Assembly (NCBI GenBank): GCA_023415845.1
Contig: JAEZJB010000022.1
Coordinates: 1 to 5,208 of the forward strand
Source of the DNA: Chloroflexota bacterium
Lineage (GTDB): Bacteria; Chloroflexota; Chloroflexia; Thermomicrobiales; UBA6265
Reading direction: 5' to 3'
Length of the DNA: 5,208 bases
Shown piece after piece: positions 1-5,208 of the stretch (position 1 is the first letter of the stretch; the number at the start of each line of letters is the position of its first letter). The notes under the pieces are model-generated. The model had not been told where the DNA came from and made no database searches. It was given only the letters and a program-made list of their open reading frames with translations. The translations under genes and the position numbers were made by a program.

Positions 1-74
1 CAATAGGTGCAGATCGGAAGCATCTTATATGCAACCGTCCACCAGCCGCTCCCTGCCGTCTCCCCAGACCTGTA

Positions 75-121
75 CTGACGCCACAAATCGCCCACCTGGC
101 GCTGGAAGCGGCAGGCGTCAG
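75..121. repeat. 8-bp inverted repeat in the upstream leader
   Basis: CTGACGCC (75-82) and GGCGTCAG (114-121) are perfect inverted copies separated by 31 nt, with a small CGCC/GGCG hairpin (89-92 and 98-101) between them. This could be the end of an upstream transcription unit or an upstream control element. There is no T-tract. The rest of positions 1-308 shows no gene I can support in any frame. Confidence 0.25.
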
Positions 122-215
122 GCGGTCTTCACCGGCCAGCTCTCAACGAGGAAATGCCCCCTCGGTGCAACGCTCATCCATCGTCGCCTCACCGTCCAAA
201 GTCAATCCCGGCAGA

Positions 216-243
216 TTGACAATGCGCCGCAGGTTGCTACAGT
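216..243 (+). promoter_or_regulatory. Candidate sigma70-type promoter of the sugar ABC operon
   Basis: A perfect -35 hexamer TTGACA (216-221) is followed after 16 bp by TACAGT (238-243), which matches TATAAT at four of six positions. Transcription would begin near 250, leaving a leader of roughly 60 nt before the binding-protein gene. It lies in the only non-coding stretch upstream of the operon and is the best such pair I saw there. The motif is seen directly; promoter activity is inferred. Confidence 0.5.
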
Positions 244-276
244 GACCAATATCACCACAACTGATCAGCCGGTCAC
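242..276. promoter_or_regulatory. Dyad near the predicted operon transcript start (possible operator)
   Basis: GTGACC (242-247) and GGTCAC (271-276) are inverted copies flanking a perfect 8-bp palindrome, CTGATCAG (261-268). The structure begins at the end of the -10 hexamer and covers the expected start site, a usual place for a repressor operator. Alternatively the outer arms could form a weak hairpin in the leader RNA. Six- and eight-base symmetries can arise by chance, and no regulator gene is in the window. Confidence 0.25.
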
Positions 277-314
277 GTTTCAATGCCCTCCTGGGGCAGA
301 AAGGAACCTTGCGC

Positions 315-1610
315 GTGGATCGAGTGTCTCGTATCTCCACTTTGGGGCTCAATCGTCGATCGCTGGTTAGGTCGGCCCTGGCTGCCGGCGGCATGACAGT
401 GTTTGCGGGCTTCGGTCGCGCGCCCGGCATCCTTGCCCAGGACAACATTCGTCTGGTGCAGTGGTACCACCAATATGGTGAGACAGGCACACAGGACGCA
501 GTCATGCGCTACGCAGAAGAGTTTACCGCCGCCAATCCCAACATCGAAGTTGAAGTCAATTGGGTTGTCGGGGGCGACTATGGCGGAACACTTGCCGCAG
601 CCTTGCTAACGGATGAGGCGCCAGATGTCTTCGAACAAAACGGCGTCACTCTCGATCAGGTTCGCGAAGGGCAGGTCGCTCCCCTTGATGACCTGTATAC
701 CGATGATTTGAAGGAAGACTTCGGCGAGCAGAACCTCGCGCCCGCGACCATCGAGGGCAGCATCTACTGGGTGAAGATGCTCACCGACACCGGTGGCATC
801 TATTACAGGAAGAGCATGCTGTCGGACGCCGGAGTTGAGCCACCTGGCTCCATCGACGATGTAATCGCTGCCGCCCAGGCGCTCGACACCGGGCGCGTCA
901 AGGGGCTCTTCGTCGGCAACGACGGTGGCATCGGCGCCCTTGGCGGTCCGCTCCTCTGGTCCGCCGGCGGTTCGTTCCTCACCGCCGACAACAAGCCCGG
1001 CTTCAACACGGAGCGGGTCGCAGCCTCCTGGGGCAAGCTCAAGGAACTCAACGATACGGGCGCCCTCCTCATGGGCTCCACCACCGACTACTGGGATCCA
1101 TCGGCGTTCACTCAGGGCGCCACCGCCATGCAGTGGACCGGCCTCTGGGCCTTCCCCGCCATCAATGATGCGTTGGGGGAAGACGTTGGTGTCCTCGCCT
1201 GGCCACCGTCCGATGCCGAAGGAACACCATCAACTTTCTGGGGCGGCTGGGGCTCTTGTGTGAGTGGAAAGACCCAGTATCCGGATGAGGCGAAGGCACT
1301 GGTGAAATTCCTCTGGATCGACAACACCGAAATCCAGAACGACTGGAATATCGGCTATGGCTTCCACGTGACGCCGCGCCGCTCCGCCGCCGCCACCGCC
1401 GAGGCCCTCCAGGTCGGCGCCGCCTCCGAGATGGTCAACAACCTCTACGAGTACGGCGTTGGCAACAACCCGCTCTGGACTCCCGCCATGGGCAGCGCCT
1501 ACACCGATGCCCTCACCCGCGTCGTCCGCGATGGCGCCGATGCCGCCACTGAACTGGCATCCCTCGAGGAAACGGTTAACACCGAACTCGAACGCTTGCT
1601 CGGTTCCTGA
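315..1610 (+). CDS. Sugar ABC transporter substrate-binding protein (family 1, Tat-exported)
   Basis: This is the extracytoplasmic binding protein of a carbohydrate (CUT1-type) ABC importer, which captures the solute and delivers it to the two permeases encoded next. Using the GTG at 315 gives 431 residues, normal for the family. The N-terminus is a twin-arginine signal: R14-R15 in NRRSLVR, a hydrophobic stretch to about residue 34, and likely cleavage after A41. No lipobox cysteine is present, so it is probably not a lipoprotein. Family-type segments include GGIYYRK (160-166, the usual YY-x-K region), FTQGATAMQWTG (265-276, matching F-x-G-x-AM-x-W-x-G) and GGWGSCVSGK (310-319). Fourteen tryptophans would suit stacking against sugar rings. 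AAGGAA (301-306) lies 8 nt before GTG 315; the TTG at 309 would leave only 2 nt, so 315 is preferred. The substrate cannot be read from the sequence; a sugar or oligosaccharide is inferred. Confidence 0.93.
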   Translation: MDRVSRISTLGLNRRSLVRSALAAGGMTVFAGFGRAPGILAQDNIRLVQWYHQYGETGTQDAVMRYAEEFTAANPNIEVEVNWVVGGDYGGTLAAALLTDEAPDVFEQNGVTLDQVREGQVAPLDDLYTDDLKEDFGEQNLAPATIEGSIYWVKMLTDTGGIYYRKSMLSDAGVEPPGSIDDVIAAAQALDTGRVKGLFVGNDGGIGALGGPLLWSAGGSFLTADNKPGFNTERVAASWGKLKELNDTGALLMGSTTDYWDPSAFTQGATAMQWTGLWAFPAINDALGEDVGVLAWPPSDAEGTPSTFWGGWGSCVSGKTQYPDEAKALVKFLWIDNTEIQNDWNIGYGFHVTPRRSAAATAEALQVGAASEMVNNLYEYGVGNNPLWTPAMGSAYTDALTRVVRDGADAATELASLEETVNTELERLLGS

Positions 1611-1619
1611 GGCAACACG

Positions 1620-1651
1620 GGACGGAGTGATCGGCAACGGTCACTCCGTCC
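1620..1651 (+). terminator. Intercistronic stem-loop, partial terminator or RNA stabiliser
   Basis: Arms 1620-1630 (GGACGGAGTGA) and 1641-1651 (TCACTCCGTCC) are perfectly complementary over 11 bp with a 10-nt loop. They are followed by a broken T-rich stretch, TTGTCATTT (1652-1660). The hairpin starts 9 nt after the binding-protein stop codon and ends 45 nt before the first permease start. In many binding-protein-dependent importers such a hairpin attenuates read-through or protects the upstream mRNA, so that the binding protein exceeds the membrane subunits. The interrupted T-tract suggests incomplete termination, which would still allow permease expression. Confidence 0.7.
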
Positions 1652-1696
1652 TTGTCATTTCCTCCCCACGTTGGTCTCCCGCCTTCGAGGAACATC

Positions 1697-2653
1697 ATGT
1701 CGTCGACTACCGATCACATTCAGGTTGCCAGCGTCCCCTGGTGGCGAAAGACGAAGACCGAGGCGAACATCGCGTTCATTCTCTTCGTCGCTCCAATGGT
1801 CATCGGACTGACGGTCTTCACCTTCATTCCCATCGTCTGGGGCGCCCTAATCAGCTTCTCCGAAGCCCGCAACACCATCAGCGTCGGTGAGTGGGTCGGC
1901 TTCGAGAACTACCGCTCTATCCTCACCAATCGCGAGTTCCTCAAATCACTTCGCACCATCGTCGTCTTTGCCATCTTCATCGTGCCATTGACGTTCTTCT
2001 TCGCCCTTATGCTCGCCATGTTGGTCAACAGCATTGGGTTTGGCACCCCCATCTTCCGCACCATCTTTTTCATCCCCACTGCCATCTCCTATGTGATCGC
2101 CTCCATCATCTGGAAAATGGGAATTTTCAACGGCGGCCCCTTCGGCTTTGCCAACATGGTCTGGTATTGGCTGGACAAGAATGCCCCGGTTGTCGCCTGG
2201 ATTGGCACGGCAGATCCACCCTACTACTGGGTGGTCCTCGTCTCGGTCCGTCTCTGGTTGCAGGTCGGCTTTTATATGATCCTCTTCATTGCCGCCCTCC
2301 AGGAGATCGATGAAAGCCTGTACGAAGCCGCCCAGGTCGACGGCGCCAGACTCGGCTGGTACACCTTCTGGACCATCACCTTCCCTCTGCTCCGCAATAC
2401 CTCCATCGCCGTGCTGATGCTGAACTTCATCGCCGCCTTTCAGGCCTTCGACGAGTTCATCAACATCCTTGGCGGGGTCGGCTCGGTCGGCAATATCAGC
2501 CTCGCTCGTCCGCCCCTGGTCTATCTCTACCAGGTTGCCATCCAGCAACAGGACTACGGACGTGGTTCTGCCGGAGCCATCATCATCGCCCTCATCATCA
2601 TCGTCATCACCATTGTGCAGGGCCGCATCTTCGGGTTCGGGAGGCGATCATGA
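1697..2653 (+). CDS. Sugar ABC transporter permease, MalF/UgpA-like
   Basis: This is the first inner-membrane subunit of the importer, 318 residues long and typical for CUT1 permeases of the BPD_transp_1 (MetI-like) family. About six hydrophobic segments are visible: roughly residues 26-50, 87-110, 119-140, 177-200, 233-256 and 291-309. The cytoplasmic EAA loop that docks the ATPase is intact: E210-A211-A212, then D215-G216-A217, ending at P230. The ATG at 1697 is chosen because GAGGA (1687-1691) sits 5 nt upstream. An in-frame TTG at 1652 would add 15 residues but has no ribosome-binding site and lies on the edge of the preceding hairpin. The stop overlaps the next start as ATGA, so the two permeases are probably translationally coupled. 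It should pair with the second permease as a heterodimer. The transported sugar is unknown. Confidence 0.93.
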   Translation: MSSTTDHIQVASVPWWRKTKTEANIAFILFVAPMVIGLTVFTFIPIVWGALISFSEARNTISVGEWVGFENYRSILTNREFLKSLRTIVVFAIFIVPLTFFFALMLAMLVNSIGFGTPIFRTIFFIPTAISYVIASIIWKMGIFNGGPFGFANMVWYWLDKNAPVVAWIGTADPPYYWVVLVSVRLWLQVGFYMILFIAALQEIDESLYEAAQVDGARLGWYTFWTITFPLLRNTSIAVLMLNFIAAFQAFDEFINILGGVGSVGNISLARPPLVYLYQVAIQQQDYGRGSAGAIIIALIIIVITIVQGRIFGFGRRS

Positions 2654-3546
2654 GCGACACCCCCAACGTCGACCGCTGGACCGACATCGACTATCCACGG
2701 CGCACCGGTTCCGCCTGGCTGCCGTGGGTCAGCCTGATCCTGCGGTACGCATTGCTCATCATCCTGGCCCTCCTGTTCCTGCTCCCCTTCTACATCATGA
2801 TCCGCAACTCGCTGATGACCCAGGCGGAAATCACCGACATGAACGCCTGGCGTTGGCTGCCCGAATCACCGCAGTGGTCCAACTTCCCGTCGGTCTTCGA
2901 GGACAAGTCGATTTCCATGGCGAACGGCCTCCGGGTGTCCGCCATCCTCGCCGTCATCAACCTGGTCTTCCAGACCCTGTTCGCCTCGATGGCCGGCTAC
3001 GCCCTCGCCCGGATTCCATTTCGCGGCAGCGGCGTTGTCTTCGCCCTGATCCTGCTCACCCTCATGATTCCGGGCGCCGTCACCTTCGTTCCCACCTATG
3101 TCGTTGTCTCGAAACTCGGGGGCATTAACACCCTCTGGGGTATCGTCGTCCCCGGTCTCTTCAGCGCCTTTGCCTGCTTCCTCTTTCGCCAGTTCTATCT
3201 GGACTTCCCAACCGAGATCGAGGAAGCTGGCCGCCTCGATGGCAACGGCTACTTCGGGGTCTACTGGAAACTTCTCGTCCCCAACTCCATGGGCATCATG
3301 GCCGCGCTCGGCGTTCTCAGCTTCATCTACAGCTGGAATGCCTTTCTCTGGCCGGTCATCGTCGGCCAATCGCCCGGCACCCGCACCGTCCAGGTCGTGC
3401 TGAGTTCCTACCTCACCGCCCAAACCATCGACCTCACCCGTCTCTTCGCCGGTGCGGTCATTGGTGCCGCACCACTTATCGTCGTCTTCCTCCTGCTTCA
3501 GCGCTACATCGTCCAGGGAGTACGCATGTCCGGTATCAAGGGCTGA
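2650..3546 (+). CDS. Sugar ABC transporter permease, MalG/UgpE-like
   Basis: This is the second membrane subunit of the importer, 298 residues, of the usual CUT1 MalG/UgpE size. A first membrane segment lies near residues 28-52, with further segments near 96-120, 127-153, 160-180, 213-236 and 265-285. The ATPase-docking loop reads E192-A193-G194, then D197-G198, ending at P211. The EAG instead of EAA, and N199 where alanine is usual, are mild variations. The C-terminus (GVRMSGIKG) resembles the conserved tail of MalG-type permeases. The start overlaps the previous stop by 4 nt (ATGA), and GGGAGG (2639-2644) lies 5 nt upstream, so both coupling and strong initiation are plausible. This is the last operon gene visible; no ATP-binding subunit follows before the gap and the unrelated DUF3987 gene. 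Confidence 0.93.
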   Translation: MSDTPNVDRWTDIDYPRRTGSAWLPWVSLILRYALLIILALLFLLPFYIMIRNSLMTQAEITDMNAWRWLPESPQWSNFPSVFEDKSISMANGLRVSAILAVINLVFQTLFASMAGYALARIPFRGSGVVFALILLTLMIPGAVTFVPTYVVVSKLGGINTLWGIVVPGLFSAFACFLFRQFYLDFPTEIEEAGRLDGNGYFGVYWKLLVPNSMGIMAALGVLSFIYSWNAFLWPVIVGQSPGTRTVQVVLSSYLTAQTIDLTRLFAGAVIGAAPLIVVFLLLQRYIVQGVRMSGIKG

Positions 3547-3585
3547 CCAACACTGGCCGGAAATCGATCAGGAACCCGTTGCGCC

Positions 3586-3634
3586 CAGGAGGCCGAAGAG
3601 GATGCGGTCCAATCGCATCCCTTTCGGCCTCCTG
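3586..3634 (+). terminator. Long hairpin after the ABC operon, probable transcript end
   Basis: Arms 3586-3606 and 3614-3634 pair over 21 positions: the outer 12 bp are perfect, then comes one G-T wobble, one A-C mismatch and a perfect 7-bp inner stem closing a 7-nt loop (3607-3613). It starts 39 nt after the last permease stop. No T-tract follows on either strand, so it is not a textbook intrinsic terminator. It may still end or protect the operon mRNA, or act on both strands. The structure is seen directly; the function is inferred from its position. Confidence 0.55.
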
Positions 3635-3663
3635 CCAGATCCGAGCACCATCCATCCTCCGCT

Positions 3664-3678
3664 GCGTCAGGCTGACGC
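3664..3678. repeat. Perfect 15-bp dyad (7-bp arms, 1-bp centre)
   Basis: GCGTCAG (3664-3670) and CTGACGC (3672-3678) are perfect inverted copies around a single G. The 1-nt centre rules out a full RNA hairpin, so a site for a dimeric DNA-binding protein is the more natural reading. The half-site GCGTCAGGC also occurs at 115-123, upstream of the ABC operon, and CTGACGC at 75-81. No regulator is known here. Confidence 0.35.
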
Positions 3679-3742
3679 TCCTGCCAAAATCCGTCCCTGT
3701 CTGTCTCAGAACGAGTCCACCACCCTCAAGGCTGGAAGTTCC

Positions 3743-3764
3743 CAGACTCCCAATCCAGAGTCTG
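3743..3764. repeat. 7-bp inverted repeat with 8-nt loop
   Basis: CAGACTC (3743-3749) and GAGTCTG (3758-3764) are perfect inverted copies separated by 8 nt. This could be a small RNA hairpin or a chance symmetry. No T-tract follows it. Confidence 0.25.
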
Positions 3765-3930
3765 ATCTCGCCCTCCTGCCTGCTGCGCCTTCCCGATAGC
3801 CATCTTCGATTCGCCGGAGGTCACTCGCGCTCCACGCAGTCCCTCCCGAACCGTGATCAGGTCAGCCCAACCTGTACGGACGGCTAATTTCCCCCACGGT
3901 GGCGGGATCTGGGCTCTTCGATGCGTACGT

Positions 3931-3948
3931 AAAGGTGACGTCATCTTT
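3931..3948. promoter_or_regulatory. 18-bp near-palindrome upstream of the DUF3987 gene (possible operator)
   Basis: AAAGGTGAC (3931-3939) and GTCATCTTT (3940-3948) are inverted copies at eight of nine positions, centred on the perfect palindrome TGACGTCA (3936-3943). It lies 9 nt before the AGGAG ribosome-binding site and 23 nt before the start codon. As DNA it would be a good site for a dimeric repressor. As RNA it could fold into a 7-bp hairpin with an ACGU loop next to the ribosome-binding site. Which applies, if either, is unknown. Confidence 0.4.
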
Positions 3949-3971
3949 CAGCGCATCAGGAGCCACGACCA

Positions 3972-5208
3972 ATGACCACCCCATCACCCGACCGCGTCGA
4001 AGCGATGGCCAACGACATGCTGAAGTCGCTCGGTCTCGATTCCACGTCACCGTCGTCCGCCCCACCGCCCCCAGCAGCTGCAGGTCCTGCACTTTTGGCT
4101 CGCCTGCTCGGGCCGACCGGCCAGACCTGGAAGCAAGTCACCATGCCCGCCGATCCCGGCTTGCCCGACTGCCTCCTTCCACCCCACATCGAGCGCTGGC
4201 TTGGGGTGGCGGCCCTCCAGGCGGGTGTCCCGGCCTCCATGACCACGCTGCCGTTTCTCGCGGCGACCGGCGCCGTCATCGGGAACCGCCTTGGGCTCCA
4301 GTTGCGCCCGGGCTGGGTCGAATATCCTGCCATCTGGATGGCGCTCGTCGCCCTCACCGGCACCGGGAAATCCCCCGCGCTCAATGCCATGCTCCCGCTT
4401 TTTACCCAACTCCACGATGAGTCCATTGCAGCCTGGCAAGACACTGGCGCTACGGGTGACCCCTCACCGCTCATCACCTCGCAGGCCGGCTGGCAGCAAA
4501 TCGAACGAATCCTCCACCATACGAATGGCCTCATCATCCATCGCGACGAGCTTGTCGGGCTCCTCCGCGCCATCGACGGTCGTCGTGGGGAAGACCGGCA
4601 GCGCTATCTCTCCCTCTGGTTTGGCGACCCCATCATCACCGACGATCACCCCACCATCTTCAATCCCGTGGTGTCCGTCATCGGTGGCATTCAGCCACTG
4701 CTCATCCACCGCCTCCGCAACCGCCAGCCAGATGGGCTCTTCGACCGCTTCCTGTTCGTCCTCGCTGGCGGCAAGCTCACCACCTGGAACGTTGACGCGC
4801 CACTGGACCTCCCACCCACCACCCCAATCGTCGACACGCTTCGCACCCTTCGTCACGGCCAATGCAGCCTCACGGTCTCGCTTGCGCCAGACACAGCCAG
4901 GCTCTGGGCCAGTTGGCACGACGCGCAAACGGCCCTTACCCGCGAAGCATCACTGGTGGTTGGTGGGTTCTATCGCAAGTACCCGGTCCACCTCGCTCGC
5001 CTCGCCGTCATCCTCCACGCCCTCTGGCACCCCGATTTACCCGACCAGCCTCTCTCGTTTGACACCTTGGACCGCGCCATCACCTTGATCGAATTTCTCC
5101 GCATCCACCTGCACCGCACGCTCTTTTTCGTCAACGAGCGACACGAAGTGCATACACCCGCCGACCTGCTCGAGCGTCGCATCGCCGATCTCCTCTCCAC
5201 CAGGCACC
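3972..5208 (+). CDS. DUF3987 family P-loop ATPase, 5' part only (runs off the window)
   Basis: The reading frame is open from ATG 3972 to the window edge: 412 complete codons and no stop, so the C-terminus is missing. AGGAG (3958-3962) lies 9 nt upstream, and an in-frame stop at 3936 rules out an earlier ATG. Residues 1-40 hold a short helix-like stretch, then a Ser/Pro/Ala-rich linker (24-39). From about residue 65 the protein resembles DUF3987: P-loop TGTGKSP (129-135), Walker-B-like LIIHRDEL (187-194, acidic pair D192-E193), GGIQP (238-242), DGLFDRFLFV (254-263) with R259 as a candidate arginine finger, and YRKYPVHLARLAVILH (334-349). In known members this domain is associated with helicase- or primase-like proteins on phages and integrated elements, but its activity is not well defined. 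No primase domain precedes it here. The family call rests on recalled motifs, not on a search. Confidence 0.8.
   Translation, partial: MTTPSPDRVEAMANDMLKSLGLDSTSPSSAPPPPAAAGPALLARLLGPTGQTWKQVTMPADPGLPDCLLPPHIERWLGVAALQAGVPASMTTLPFLAATGAVIGNRLGLQLRPGWVEYPAIWMALVALTGTGKSPALNAMLPLFTQLHDESIAAWQDTGATGDPSPLITSQAGWQQIERILHHTNGLIIHRDELVGLLRAIDGRRGEDRQRYLSLWFGDPIITDDHPTIFNPVVSVIGGIQPLLIHRLRNRQPDGLFDRFLFVLAGGKLTTWNVDAPLDLPPTTPIVDTLRTLRHGQCSLTVSLAPDTARLWASWHDAQTALTREASLVVGGFYRKYPVHLARLAVILHALWHPDLPDQPLSFDTLDRAITLIEFLRIHLHRTLFFVNERHEVHTPADLLERRIADLLSTRH

Larger units (their letters stand above)
3547..3971. other. 425-bp dyad-rich intergenic region without a recognisable gene
   Basis: No frame on either strand gives a protein with recognisable motifs or a convincing ribosome-binding site, and I see no tRNA-like cloverleaf. 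The region holds the long hairpin at 3586-3634, a 15-bp dyad at 3664-3678, an inverted repeat at 3743-3764 and a near-palindrome at 3931-3948. The 8-mer CTCCTGCC occurs three times (3629-3636, 3678-3685, 3773-3780). It separates a sugar-uptake operon from a DUF3987 gene and may contain the latter's promoter, although I found no convincing -35/-10 pair. Confidence 0.6.

Noticed and set aside
11..20. AGATCGGAAG resembles the start of a common sequencing adapter
   Set aside because: Only ten bases match before the sequence diverges, and it continues as ordinary genomic DNA, so it is most likely chance.
29..370. Possible 113-residue protein in the upstream leader
   Set aside because: No ribosome-binding site or motif is evident, and it overlaps both the promoter candidate and the start of the binding-protein gene.
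1946..2548. Long open frame on the minus strand opposite the first permease, rich in Asp, Glu and Gly
   Set aside because: This is the usual antisense shadow of a GC-rich membrane-protein gene. The composition mirrors hydrophobic codons on the other strand, and no domain is recognisable.
2578..2614. Run of repeated ATC triplets resembling a microsatellite
   Set aside because: It simply encodes an Ile/Val/Leu-rich membrane helix with the preferred isoleucine codon, interrupted by other codons.
2866..3423. Long open frame on the minus strand opposite the second permease
   Set aside because: Same acidic, low-complexity shadow pattern; the + strand permease has clear family motifs and a strong ribosome-binding site.
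3726..3944. Possible 72-residue minus-strand protein in the gap
   Set aside because: No recognisable motif or convincing start context, and it spans two of the dyads, so non-coding DNA is more likely.
3547..3971. CRISPR array or tRNA attachment site in the gap
   Set aside because: No regularly spaced direct repeats and no cloverleaf or T-loop consensus were found on either strand.
3899..4420. Arg/Pro/His-rich + strand frame overlapping the start of the DUF3987 gene
   Set aside because: It is out of frame with the DUF3987 protein, whose motifs, start and ribosome-binding site account for this DNA.

Overview
The window looks like chromosomal DNA from a moderately GC-rich bacterium. A Tat-exported, non-lipoprotein sugar-binding protein, together with the codon use, would fit Chloroflexota (Thermomicrobia-like) or a similar GC-rich lineage. 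No marker gene is present, so this taxonomic guess is weak.

Layout, all on the + strand. Positions 1-314 are a leader with no recognisable gene; it holds a good sigma70-type promoter candidate (216-243) and dyads near the expected transcript start. Positions 315-3546 are a three-gene ABC importer operon of the carbohydrate (CUT1) type: a substrate-binding protein (315-1610), a MalF/UgpA-like permease (1697-2653) and a MalG/UgpE-like permease (2650-3546). The two permease genes overlap by ATGA. A perfect 11-bp stem-loop (1620-1651) separates the binding-protein gene from the permeases and probably sets a high binding-protein:permease ratio. No ATPase gene is visible, so the importer must borrow one from elsewhere, or its gene lies outside the window.

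Positions 3547-3971 are about 425 bp without a convincing gene but rich in dyad symmetry: a 21-bp-stem hairpin just after the operon (3586-3634), a 15-bp dyad (3664-3678), an inverted repeat (3743-3764) and an 18-bp near-palindrome (3931-3948) just before the next gene.

Positions 3972-5208 hold the first 412 codons of a gene that runs off the right edge without a stop. It resembles DUF3987 proteins: P-loop ATPases of helicase/primase-like character often found on prophages and integrated elements. It appears unrelated to sugar uptake, so the dyad-rich gap is probably a boundary between a metabolic operon and an accessory or mobile segment.

Working model: the binding protein captures a sugar or oligosaccharide outside the membrane, the two permeases form the channel, and a shared MsmX/UgpC-type ATPase powers it. 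The DUF3987 gene is a separate unit. I found no complete, clearly novel system; the DUF3987 gene and its upstream dyads are the most worthwhile follow-up.
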